Program-made: the position numbers and the translations under genes
NCBI GenBank assembly: GCA_013115135.1
Contig: JABANP010000789.1
Coordinates: forward strand, 1 to 17,238
Direction of reading: 5' to 3'
Source: Perkinsus olseni
Taxonomy: Eukaryota; Perkinsozoa; Perkinsida; Perkinsidae
Length of the DNA: 17,238 nt
Notes under the pieces: generated by a model
Databases searched by the model: none
What the model was told of the DNA's origin: nothing
What the model saw: the letters and a program-made list of their open reading frames with translations, nothing else
Part shown: piece by piece, positions 9,042 through 17,238 of the stretch
Position numbering within the stretch: position 1 is the first letter of the stretch
Layout: each line of letters starts with the position of its first letter

Positions 9042-9754
9042 TGTGGAACAGCGTTGAGGAAATGCAAGATTGCAAGATCTTTGGAGCACGATCTTGTTCC
9101 GTTTTGAGAGGTTTCCTGCTGCTGCTGTTGCTCTCGTCGATAGTAGCGGATCTCGGCTGCTTGTGTGTTGAATGATGATGATATTATTGGTATTCATCAT
9201 AACGTAATATTTGCTTCGCTCCGCCCAAAAGATTCGCTGCTGATATCGTCGTCGTCGTTGCTGCTGCTGCTGTACTATTTTGAGCTTCTTCCCGTTGCCC
9301 CTCTCCCGCCTTCCCGTCGAGGAGGAGTTCTTGTACCATCAGAAACATAGTTGCATTGTTGCCATACTTGAAGTCAGTGGTGGGCGTCGGCGGCGGAATT
9401 CTGATCGCGGTTGCGGCTGCTCCTGGTCCGAGTCGCTGATCGATTCATCCACCGGAGTTCCACTCAGTCCGTACCATTACTAGCTACTCCACGCCCTGGC
9501 ATTGAGTTAGTCACCCCCAGTCAATCGTAGTGGTCACTGGGTCATGCGGATGGAGGGAGGCTAGCCCACAACGCTGATGCTGCGCCGGCAGTCTTCGACA
9601 GGCCGGCAGGTGAGCCATCGTGGCGGGGGGCTGATTCGTCCATTGACGAGATGGAAGGCCTTACTTACTATCCACCTTCGTCGCAGCGGCCGGTCAGCCT
9701 CCGATTTCTCGCCGGCTGCCGTGCTCCCTTCCGCTCAGGATTGTGTATTTTGAC
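9042..9754. other. Intergenic, triplet-rich, with a trans-splice acceptor
   Basis: No gene is supported apart from a possible alternative 3' exon of the upstream gene to 9175. It contains GTC/CTG triplet runs (for example 9247-9271). Near its end a pyrimidine-rich stretch terminates in CTCAG at 9734-9738, a good spliced-leader acceptor 16 bases before the ATG of the next gene. Confidence 0.4.
9737..9738 (+). promoter_or_regulatory. Probable spliced-leader acceptor AG for the TRAPPC12-like gene
   Basis: The AG follows CTCCCTTCCGCTC, a pyrimidine-rich tract, and lies just before the first ATG of the gene. No in-phase upstream exon is needed. Trans-splicing of nuclear mRNAs is established for perkinsids and dinoflagellates; its use here is inferred. 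Confidence 0.45.
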
Positions 9755-11627
9755 ATGTCTGTTGGTCGGCCATCTCTCGACCCCTTATCGTCGTCGGCTG
9801 CAACTCCTGGAAGCAGCAGCAGCAGCAGTCGGGATCCTTTGAAGAATCCATTTCAACTGGCATCGCGAAGCACTGATGTAATATTATGCGGGTAGCGTGC
9901 GGGCTCGTACCACTCCTTTCGTAGTTCAAGCCTGTCAGCGGCTCCAACGCCTCTGCTCGCGATGAATCACCGGGTGGATCTGCAAAGCGCAATCCTCCGG
10001 TCGCTGCCGCCACCACCCGAACCTACCACAGCGTTGAGGAGTTTATGGGCGGGTAGCGGAAGCGGAAAGCGTCTATTTCGACCTGTAGTGGATTTTTGTA
10101 GGACTGGTTTCGGAGGGCCCTCGGTTGGGACACTTCCCTCCACGTGGGAAGGGGCCGCCGCGGCACTGAATGAAGGGAAAATTCAAAGTGGCTGTGAGGA
10201 TGGCAGAGGCAGGCGGGGAGGTGAGGTGCTGTGGGAGCATCCGGAGCATAGAGGGGTTGACTCTCAGAATTCGACTGGGGAAGAGCGGCATTTGTGGGGC
10301 GCAGTGAAGGTGTTCTCGCTGATGATGTTGTCCGATTGGACTCTGGTGAGCTATACATGGTCTGATGGGGGTCAGTTATGATGATGACAGGCTGGGGAGG
10401 AGATCGCCGCCATGCAGGAAGTGATGGAAGGGGATGATGCTGACCTTGACGACGCAAAGTTTTGGACATCCTTGTGAGGAGGGCCGGATGCCAAAGTCTT
10501 GCTCGAAGCTCGCGCTGCAGAGTGATCTATCGAAATACCATCTTTGGGAAGCATACTAATACAGGGTGCCGTTACTTGTAGTAACAACGAAAATTTGTTG
10601 AAGACGTTCAAAACCGTTCCATTATTCAACGGCATGTCGGGCGAGGCGGGGCATGGGCGAGCGAAAATGGGACCCTGCTGCATCTGTCGTCATCTGCACT
10701 CTGACGTGTGTAGGGAAACCTCGCTTCGGTCGTCTGCAGGTGCTCCGCGCTGCTGCCGTGTTGTCCCTCTCCCTCACCGACCGTAGAGGTGCTCACGAGA
10801 GCATTTGGCCAGCTGCGTCGGATATCGGCCGCCTCACCATGGCAGGAAACAGTCCTTCTGAAGTCAGAGGCTCTACTAGCGGCTCAGATGGGGGACTTGG
10901 ACGAGGTTGGCAACCTCTGCTCTTGGCGATGATGAATCCCTGGCCGACAGGTTACTCGGTTGTATCGGAGTTGCTTGTTGCCGAGGGCGGCGGATGGCGA
11001 TCATCGAGATGAGCTCTTGGTGGAGCTGACGAATCTTCTGCTGCGAGTTGGAGGTAAATCCGTAACAGCAGATTTTGAACTGAATTGTTGTCTTTCACTG
11101 ACAGCTCTTCCCGAGGCTGAAGATACTCTCGCGGAGATACGGTCTGAGGACTGCTTAGCGAACGCGAGGGCGTTGATAGCGCTGGCCAAGGAGGAGTGGG
11201 CGGCGGGCGTCCAGTCTTATTCTGGAAACCCTTCTATCAGTTACGCCACAGCATTGAAGTCGCTCCAGCGCTTCTCTCTTCCCTCTCCCAATATGGAAGC
11301 CTGTTTGCAGTTCTACCTCGGCCACATCACCCCGGCAACCACGGTAGGCTTCGACCTCGGAGGGAGTAGTTCAACTTGGCTTGGTTAAGATACTCGAGGA
11401 GATGGTCCGAGGCCAGACGGCCACTCTGGACAGTCTGGCGAATTTGAGTGTTTTGTACAACTTCAAGTTGGCGGCGGAAGGTCGGTCGTTGTTGTTATCA
11501 GTTCACACTTGTTATCGTCTCCTCTTCCTCTCCTTCAGCTTCCACCGCTAAAAAGACTCTCCTGTCGGTGGTGTCCTCCACTGGGCTCAATGATCGATTT
11601 GAATTGTCAGCATTGGAAAGGCTATAG
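9755..11627 (+). CDS. TRAPPC12: TPR protein resembling TRAPP complex subunit 12
   Basis: TRAPPC12 is a TPR subunit of the TRAPPIII vesicle-tethering complex at the early secretory pathway. Exons: 9755-9877 and 9925-10052 encode a disordered Ser-rich N-terminus with a (CAG)n-encoded Ser run; 10102-10345 includes STWEGAAAALNEGKIQ; 10391-10473 encodes EEIAAMQEVMEGDDADLDDA. The join across 10474-10786 is unresolved. Then come 10787-10905, 10951-11053, 11105-11480 and 11539-11627 (TAG 11625-11627). Introns are 45-58 nt and mostly phase-matched. The C-terminal half has helix-turn-helix TPR units: KSEALLAAQMGDLDEV, ELTNLLLRVGALPEAEDTLA, FYLGHITPAT, and the terminal LEEMVRG..LANLSVLYNF segment that matches the family's conserved last repeats. 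One base too many near 11360-11370 (GGAGGG) breaks the frame. The upstream copy of the YP..YPG..GSMVPF block typical of plants and animals was not found. Another TPR protein is possible. Confidence 0.55.
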
Positions 11628-12385
11628 TTGTTTCTGTTCAATAAGGGGTTTTGAATTTGCAGATTATGGAGACGTGGTGAAGAGTGCTACCTCTCTGGCA
11701 CGATGAACTTGCGTCATCAAGCCCCTCTCGAATCAAGTTAACATCAGTGCTCGTCTAGCTCGGGTTCCGGCGTCGGCCCCAAAAACGCCCGGAAACTCGT
11801 CGCGAAGACGTTATTCACACCCGAGGAATCTCCGACTATTCACGTCGTAGTTCGACATCCTCCTTCCTTGTACTGGAGGGCTAGAATGTCTATCATTCGT
11901 AAAACATCTTGGTTGGGTGGTGACGACGGTCACCGGGCGAAGGGGTTGAGTCTATCACAAGTACCAGTGTACTACAGCGACTCCGCAGTGACCAGCGGTA
12001 AGCTCGTAGTACCGCGGAGTAGTACTGTCGGTAACTCTACTTGATTCTACATCCTCCGCCTCACAACAGCATGAGCATGCATCATAAGTTGCGTTGTGTA
12101 AAGAGGATTTGACGAGCTGCTATTCTTTCGGGGTGATATTTTTGTGTTGACTTGGATTGAAGGGGCGGGTGATGGTGATCGACAACTTCCCTATTCGTAA
12201 TGGTAGGGAATTGACTTAAACACAATTAAGACAACTTATTAATGTGTAGGACAGTCGTAATGATGGGGAAGTTGCTGAGTAAAGCAGCAGCATGGTAATG
12301 ATGATAATCTACCATAATCTGTTGTTATTAACTCATCATCATCGTAGTAGTACCAATAACGAAGAGTAATGTTGAATATTCTTCA
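11628..12385. other. Convergent 3' intergenic region with hairpins
   Basis: This lies between the convergent TRAPPC12-like and enolase genes, and no coding frame is supported. ACTCCGC (11980-11986) pairs with GCGGAGT (12014-12020), with an outer GTACT/AGTAC pair and an inner CGGTA/TACCG pair. A second stem is TTCCCTA...TAGGGAA around 12187-12210. The last 100 bases before the enolase stop are AT-rich with ATGATG/CATCAT runs, as expected for a 3' UTR. No polyadenylation signal can be named with confidence. Confidence 0.4.
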
Positions 12386-13733
12386 TTACTGGCAACGAGG
12401 GAAGTTGCGACCGGCGGCGTAGGTGGCCTTATCGGCACCGAGCTCCTCCTCGATACGCATGAGCTGATTGTACTTGCAGAGACGCTCAGTACGGCAGGGA
12501 GCACCAGTCTTGATCTGGCAAGTATCGAGACCAACGACGAGATCGGCGATGAAGGAATCCTCAGTCTCACCAGAACGATGGGAAACCATGACGGTCCAGC
12601 CGGCATTGACGGCCATGTTGTTGGCCTCGATAGACTCGGTGATTGAACCGATCTGGTTAACCTTGAGAAGGAGAGCGTTCACAGCCTTCTCATCGATACC
12701 CTTTTGGATACGCTTGGGGTTGGTAACAAGAAGATCATCACCGACGATCTGGATCTCCTTACCGTCCTTGGCGGTGAACTTGGCGAAGGTGGACCAGTCA
12801 TTCTCATCGAAGGGATCCTCAATAAAGACGAAAGGATACTTGTTCATCAGCTTCTCCTGATAGGCGATGAACTCATCACCAGTCAACTCGGACTCGGCAT
12901 GAGGCTCGGAGTTCTTGAAATCAAGATCGTACTTGCCGGTCTTCGCATCATAGATCTCAGAGGCGGCGAAATCGCAACCGATACGGCAGGTATCCTCATG
13001 ACCAGACTTCTTGATGGCCTCGAGGGAGGACGCTGAGGGCCTCATCCATATCCTGAATATTGGGCGCGAATCCACCCTCATCACCGACGTTGGTGGCGTC
13101 CTGACCGTACTTGGCCTTAATCACCGACTTGAGCTCATGATAGACCTCAGAGGCGATCCTGATGGCCTCGTGAATGGAAGAAAGCGCCGCAGGGACGAGC
13201 ATGAACTCCTGGCAAGCAAGACGGTTACCAGCGTGTTTACCACCGTTGATAACATTGAAGCATGGGCGGGGCATGAGGAACTTATCAGTATCCTGTTTAC
13301 CAGCAAGCTTGGCGATATACTGATAGAGAGGCATGTTAGAGGCGGCGGCACCGGCACGGCAAACAGCCATAGAAACGGCGAGGATGGCGTTGGCACCGAG
13401 CTTGGCCTTGCACCAGCCCCACTCGTTCTGAGTACCGTCCAACTCCTGAACCATGAACTTATCAATACCGGCCTGATCGGTAACGTCCTTGCCGATGAGA
13501 GCAGGGGCGATGACCTTCTCGACGTTGGCGATAGCCTTGAGGACACCCTTACCCTGATAACGGGCCTTATCACCATCACGGAGCTCAAGAGCCTCGAACT
13601 CGCCGGTGGAAGCACCAGAGGGGCAGGCAGCACGGAACATGCCGTCCTTGGTGGTAAGATCGACCTCAACAGTCGGGTTACCACGAGAATCGAGAATCTC
13701 ACGAGCCTTGATGGAGATGATGGTAGAAGCCAT
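12386..13733 (-). CDS. ENO: Enolase (2-phosphoglycerate dehydratase), one frameshift
   Basis: Cytosolic glycolytic enzyme converting 2-phosphoglycerate to phosphoenolpyruvate. The N-terminus ([20 protein letters not shown]) and C-terminus (GRNFPRCQ) are complete, about 448 residues if one base is discounted, the family's usual length. Visible residues include the substrate loop [16 protein letters not shown] (39-54), HAG and QEF of the active site, Mg ligands in [15 protein letters not shown] and VGDD, the signature [14 protein letters not shown] with the catalytic Lys, and [14 protein letters not shown] at residues 104-108 is the pentapeptide insert known from plant and apicomplexan enolases. 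No introns, unlike its neighbours. The frame breaks near 13021-13033: on the coding strand GTCCTCCCTCGAGG has three C where two would keep [15 protein letters not shown] in frame. Everything else is well conserved, so an assembly error is likelier than a pseudogene. Confidence 0.95.
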
Positions 13734-14405
13734 TATTATTAAGTAGGAGGGGAAGTATCAAAGTGAAACTACAATAGAGTCATTATGAGCCGGGGAATGA
13801 ATAGCTACAAACTGTTGAATGGTAATGATGAAGAACAGCGCGATTCACAGCTGGCGGCCGTGGCCGCGCCATCGCTTAAATCGCTCTGCCGCCGACACAA
13901 TACGGGACAGGAAATCACTTGAGTTGCTCTACTTATGCTAAATTCACCATACCACAACATTCGCAACACTTGTAGTCGCATACAGTATGTAATAACGATA
14001 AAGATGCAAAATGGAGTAATGGGGCCGCTACGCGACAGTAGCCGCCCGGTTCGAGGACTCGGACCAGCAGCACGGCACGTGGCATGATGGCCTTCTTTCT
14101 GCTTTATAACAGACAGCCGTATTCCGCTGTTATAATACGCGAGCGATACCTGAATGATGATTCCCTTGTGTTGATCAGATACCATATGGATGTCGCTGTA
14201 GGGATGTAGCCCCCACCTCGGGATGACCTCCTCCAGGCCTTCCCTGAAGGGTCTACCACGGTCTTAGCTCTTAATCGCGATACCTGTCGCTATCCAATAG
14301 GCCACACACTCGCGTAATGGAGGATCCTTATGCTTACCGTCCTGCCATGATATACCTCTCGAACACGTTAAACGCGCCACACTCCGGCATAGCGGATTTG
14401 GACGT
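13734..14405. other. Divergent intergenic region between enolase and the GTPase
   Basis: No coding frame is supported; a 126-codon minus frame (13805-14185) has no recognisable features. The region should hold the promoters for both divergent genes, but no TATA-like or other element can be assigned. On the enolase side the sequence before the ATG (minus strand) is pyrimidine-rich (ACTTCCCCTCCTACTT), with a candidate leader acceptor TTGTAG further upstream. Confidence 0.4.
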
Positions 14406-14427
14406 ACTGTAGCCATCTTGGCTCAAG
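14406..14427 (+). other. Relict spliced-leader sequence in genomic DNA
   Basis: The core GTAGCCATCTTGGCTCAAG (14409-14427), preceded by ACT, matches the 22-nt dinoflagellate spliced leader at 20 positions. The differences are T for C at position 3 and C for T at position 12. The T-to-C change within CATYTTGG is, as I recall, also seen in Perkinsus leaders. It is followed by TTTCCC, not by a GT donor, so it is not an SL RNA gene. It is best read as the mark of a trans-spliced mRNA that was reverse-transcribed and re-integrated. It lies 33 bases before the ATG at 14461, with a pyrimidine tract and AG (14456-14457) between them, where a new leader could be added. Confidence 0.7.
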
Positions 14428-14460
14428 TTTCCCTTCTTCTCCTCTGCCTCGCGTTAGCCA

Positions 14461-15737
14461 ATGTCGGCGTATTCGTCCTCATCGCAACCCAACATGAGCC
14501 ATGGAGTTAAGATGGAGTTTCACGGTGAATAATTAAGTGGCGCGTGAAAGCAGCTCACTTCCATCCGAAAGGTCCCCGGTTCGAATCCCATTGGGGCGGC
14601 TCGTCTATCTTTTTCCGTTAACGTACCTTCTTCGTTTGGTTACCCTCATTAACCTGTCCAGTCTGCAATAGAATGGACGTCGGCTACATCGAGCCAGGAA
14701 TAGAATCCCTCGCGGGGCCGGATGCTTTCATAACACGGAGACTCACACTGGCACTGGTATCTCTGGGGTTGAGCCAGCAAGATACGAAATAGGTCAACTT
14801 CGAAGCTCACAACTCGCTTTCCAGGTTGGTCAACAAGCTGCGGGGAAGACGTCATTGATCCGAGCTCTGATAGCCACCGAGGGAGGGGATGATCCAGCCA
14901 GGGCTTTCTCAAAGGCCTACAAGATGGTAGTCATAACCTCCCCTTCTCTGAGTGGACCTTGTCGTGTTCAGACTGTCGGTCCCGAGATCACTGCCCTATC
15001 GATGGCCACCCCCGGCGGTGGGTATGCTCGACTCAACATCATCGATATCCCAGGCCTCAGTACCAACATCGGCGGAGATGATGTCCTCTTCCGTCGCTTT
15101 GTAGGATGGGCGGTACTCCTGACGAGTTGATTCCTCGGTATGAATCCGGTCCGAGATTTGTGGGAGTTAGCGTATTATGAGAAACCGCTGTTGTTGATGA
15201 CACACCACTCGTCCTTCGTCCATTTCAGCTCGATGATCCAAGCTTGCTCATGGCGTTTGTCTTTGATGTCAACTCCCCACTAAGTGCACAAGGGTTGGAT
15301 GGGTGGTGGAAACTGATAGAAAAAACGAAAACTGCCAATAGAACAGGGTAAGCAGGGTAAGCAGACCTTGAACGAGGCCCGGGCTCGACCTAACCACGGT
15401 CGCTAAGTACGAGATTTGCGGTTCCCGCAAATGTTGTACTTAGCGTCCGTGATACCGATTCTTGGGTTGTCCCACAATCTCGTAGGTTCATCCGCGGCGT
15501 GATTGTCGGCACCAAGACTGATCTCCCCAGATCGCATGATAGGGAGGAGGCCGAGGCAATCGGACGGGCCTTCGCTCGACGGGCGGGCATGGATTACTAT
15601 CTGACAAGCTCGGTGACTTTACCATTACTCAGCACTACCAACCGCAGCTGCTGCTGTTGCAGGCGGCTGTGGGAGGTGTTAAGGGCCCCTTCGAGCATTT
15701 AACTGAGCTGGCATCCGTCGAGGCCCCGAATTATTAA
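14461..15737 (+). CDS. IFT27: Rab-like small GTPase, probably IFT27/RABL4
   Basis: IFT27 is a GTPase of the intraflagellar transport B complex. Exons, all phase-matched: 14461-14524, 14662-14756, 14825-15100, 15229-15347, 15486-15612, 15663-15737 (TAA 15735-15737). This gives 251 residues from the ATG at 14461. The ATG at 14673 gives 226 and sits 12 bases after a strong acceptor (14660-14661), so it is the likely start if the leader is spliced there. Strand 1 and P-loop: LTLALVGQQAAGKTS (GxxxxGKT). Switch II: IIDIPGLS (DxxG). Then LMAFVFDVNSPLS. G4 is TKTD rather than NKxD, in VIVGTKTDLP. G5 is TSS. The C-terminus FEHLTELASVEAPNY has no prenylation cysteine, as in IFT27. The VLVGNKTDL-like block, APF..LA-like end and long loop before DxxG favour IFT27 over IFT22 or Rab28. 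A short piece of switch II may be missing at the 15101-15228 intron. Confidence 0.65.
14525..14661 (+). other. First intron / leader region of the GTPase gene
   Basis: GTGAAT donor at 14525 and CCAG acceptor at 14660-14661, preceded by a long pyrimidine-rich stretch (TCTATCTTTTTCCG...TTCTTCG). The acceptor can serve cis-splicing from the 14461 exon or spliced-leader addition. The intron contains GGTTCGAATCC at 14578-14588, an exact tRNA B-box consensus (see findings). Confidence 0.5.
15395..15451 (+). repeat. Long near-perfect hairpin inside a GTPase intron
   Basis: Arms 15395-15421 and 15425-15451 are inverted copies matching at 24 of 27 positions, with a 3-base loop (TTC). It lies wholly inside the 138-nt intron 15348-15485. 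Mismatches fall at arm positions 6, 17 and 19. It could be a small foldback or MITE-like insertion, or a structured intron element. No flanking target duplication is evident. Confidence 0.8.
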
Positions 15738-16176
15738 CCACATGATGTCATCATCAGTCTCGTCAGAGGATATTTATTTGCGTTTGGATAAGACGGACAT
15801 GGCGTCCCGCAGCGTTCCTATTTTCGGGGCTATCTTTCTGGACTCCCATCAGGGTCCGATGTCCCTCCCCTCTGCCGATTCAGTGTCGCGAAGGACTGTC
15901 GTTGTAGCACTCACTACGCTAGCTGCATTGACGGCTGCTGGACTGTACTGCGCTAGGCTCAATCGGGCTCATGCCCCGGCTGCGATGAAGCAGAAATCAT
16001 CATCGAAAGGGCGGAAGCGTGAGAGAGTAATGTCTTTTTTGTTCAGTGGGGTATCTTTTGCGAAGAGACTGAATTCCCTTCTGAGGGTCTTCAACCAAGA
16101 CGCTCCCTTCCGCTTCAGTAGAAACGTTCTCTTTCAGCCTTACGCCTCCACCACCACCTCTCCCTCATCGTCTTCA
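15738..16176 (+). other. Upstream in-frame extension of the BolA-like frame, or separate small protein
   Basis: An ATG at 15742, four bases after the GTPase stop, opens a frame that continues without a stop into the BolA exon. It would add 145 residues: a polar start, one hydrophobic segment (TVVVALTTLAALTAAGLYCA), then a basic stretch (KQKSSSKGRKRER). This looks like a membrane anchor or organelle-targeting region. Against its use, two good acceptors (CGCTTCAG at 16111-16118 and TTCTCTTTCAG ending at 16137) lie just before the BolA ATG. The block may instead be a distinct small membrane protein or untranslated sequence. Confidence 0.4.
16136..16137 (+). promoter_or_regulatory. Probable spliced-leader acceptor AG for the BolA-like gene
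   Basis: CGTTCTCTTTCAG is a strong pyrimidine tract plus AG, 39 bases before the ATG at 16177. It allows a separate trans-spliced mRNA for the BolA gene downstream of the closely spaced GTPase gene. Inferred from sequence only. Confidence 0.45.
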
Positions 16177-16840
16177 ATGTCCCGTCCAACTTACACGGCG
16201 ATACTCCGGAAGGTCACCGACAGGCTCAAGCCGACGCTCATCAACATCATCGACGACTCGGCCAAGCATGCCTCCCATGCCCCTATGCGGGTAGGCTGCC
16301 GGATAATTTCGTGGCGCGCGGTCACTCACAACTACCTACTTGGTGGGATGCATTGCCATCATTACTGCTCTTGCTTCTTCAGGGTAGTGACCGGCTAGAG
16401 ACCCACTTCCGCGTGGAGGTTGTTTCTGATGGTTTTAAAGGCCTCAATCGAGTACAGCGGCAGAAGTAAGGCAAACAGGAAAGGTCTGGATGAATATCGG
16501 CGGGGCAGAACTTCAGCTGCCGTCGAGCCTCAGTTCAACCCCACCCCAACGCGAAATTCATACAACCCGGGGCCGTCGATGAGTCATATCGTTCTTTTCG
16601 TTGTCGTCATCTCCGTGCGTCTGCCATTTGTTACGTTTCTGAGAGTGTACTGGCATTGTAGGAGGCCATGGCCACTCTACTGTGATAGAAGACCGCGACA
16701 GCAGCAGCAGCCTCTGCTCCTCCTCCCTCAGGTTGATGTACTCGATACTGTCTGATGAGATGGACTCCAATCCTGGTGGGACAGTGCATGCATTGAGTAT
16801 GAGTTGTAAGACTCCTGATGAGGTCAACACCAACCATTGA
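16177..16840 (+). CDS. BolA-like protein
   Basis: BolA proteins pair with monothiol glutaredoxins to bind or sense Fe-S clusters in the cytosol or mitochondrion. Three exons, phases matching: 16177-16290, 16383-16465, 16732-16840 (TGA 16838-16840). They give 101 residues, the normal family size. The fold is readable in order: helix YTAILRKVTDRLKPT; strand LINIIDDSAKHASHA; strand ETHFRVEVVSDGFKG; the helix RVQRQKLMYSILSDEM; and the conserved end TVHALSMSCKTPDE with the invariant His. The common R-H-R before the last helix is RQK here. The short intron (92 nt) and the long one (266 nt) are both GT-AG. The start at 16177 follows a good leader acceptor; a start at 15742 would add a hydrophobic and basic N-terminal extension, which could target an organelle. 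The BOLA1-like class is likeliest but not certain. Confidence 0.88.
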
Positions 16841-17238
16841 CGATTCATTAATTCTGTAATCATCGACTTTCCTTCAACAACCAGATTCAGCCTTTGAGTC
16901 ATCAATGGGCGACTGAGTGACCTCGCCACAGCATCATTCGTCTCGTATTCCGCGTCCCGATTCGGCCCTCCATCGGCCACCATCCCGTTACTTTTCTCAT
17001 AGTGGTCCTCCTGAGAGCACTCAGCCGCTACGGGCAGTTTTCTAGAAAACCGCAACGATTTCTCCCGGTGTGGAGATTACCAGTGAGTTGGTAGTTCTCA
17101 AGTGCCCGTGGAGATCCCGGGTAGGCTGTTGACTTGACGGTGACTTATCGGCCTTAAGTAGGCTGGGAAGGTTGGGCCTGTGCGAGACCTGTACTTGCCC
17201 TATGGCGTCGTCACTCCACCTCCTTGTGATAACACGGT
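16841..17238. other. Unassigned 3' flank
   Basis: A 165-codon minus frame (16558-17055) crosses this region, but its 3' part is antisense to the BolA last exon. The part above 16850 (for example NDAVARSLSRPLMTQRLNLV) reads as plausible protein, so a convergent minus-strand gene entering from the right is possible. A candidate minus-strand intron of about 45 nt near 17039-17083 did not give a convincing join. Nothing is firmly supported. Confidence 0.25.

Noticed and set aside
9823..9840. CRISPR or other repeat array suggested by CAG/GTC/CTG runs
   Set aside because: These are simple triplet runs, one of them coding for a serine stretch; there are no spaced repeats.
13011..13742. 243-codon plus-strand open frame and other frames over 12386-13742
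   Set aside because: These are mirror frames of the enolase gene, produced by its strong codon bias.
14406..14427. Spliced-leader RNA gene
   Set aside because: There is no GT splice donor after CTCAAG and no Sm-binding site in the next 100 bases.
14540..14605. Functional tRNA gene
   Set aside because: The T stem has only two pairs, no 7-bp acceptor stem exists, and the anticodon loop lacks the required U33.

Overview
The window looks like nuclear DNA of a perkinsid (Perkinsus-type) alveolate. The evidence is: (i) an enolase with the EWGWC pentapeptide insert shared by plants and apicomplexan/alveolate enolases; (ii) many short GT-AG introns (mostly 44-140 nt) that break genes into exons too small to appear as long open frames; (iii) a 22-nt sequence at 14406-14427 that matches the dinoflagellate/perkinsid spliced leader at 20 of 22 positions; and (iv) polypyrimidine-AG acceptors just upstream of several start codons, as expected for spliced-leader trans-splicing. 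Genus assignment is inference.

Layout. 1-2210 (+): the 3' part of a multi-exon gene of unknown function, rebuilt from twelve exons. 2211-3460: no confident gene, but overlapping open frames, including a 372-codon frame on the minus strand. 3930-4695 (+): a decayed retroelement with a reverse-transcriptase LPFGLSKSP motif and an RNase H-like TDN motif. 4696-7882: mostly unassignable, with a LINE/2A-like GDVRLHPGP motif near 5713. 7883-9041 (+): a basic exon followed by a GNAT-fold acetyltransferase. 9755-11627 (+): a TPR protein whose C-terminal part resembles the TRAPP subunit TRAPPC12. 12386-13733 (-): intronless enolase with one frameshift. 14406-14427: relict spliced leader. 14461-15737 (+): small GTPase most like IFT27/RABL4. 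16177-16840 (+): BolA-like protein. 16841-17238: unassigned.

The functions are mixed housekeeping: glycolysis (enolase), vesicle tethering (TRAPPC12-like), flagellar transport (IFT27-like, fitting an organism with flagellate zoospores), Fe-S/redox regulation (BolA) and acetylation (GNAT). No operon logic links them. The + strand genes sit close together, and enolase and the IFT27-like gene are divergent across about 0.7-0.9 kb. Three gene models (enolase, TRAPPC12-like, first gene) each need at least one single-base shift. This most likely reflects assembly indels, but it should be checked against decay or real frameshifting.

All exon structures come from reading frames, splice dinucleotides and phase matching by eye. 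No alignment or database search was run.
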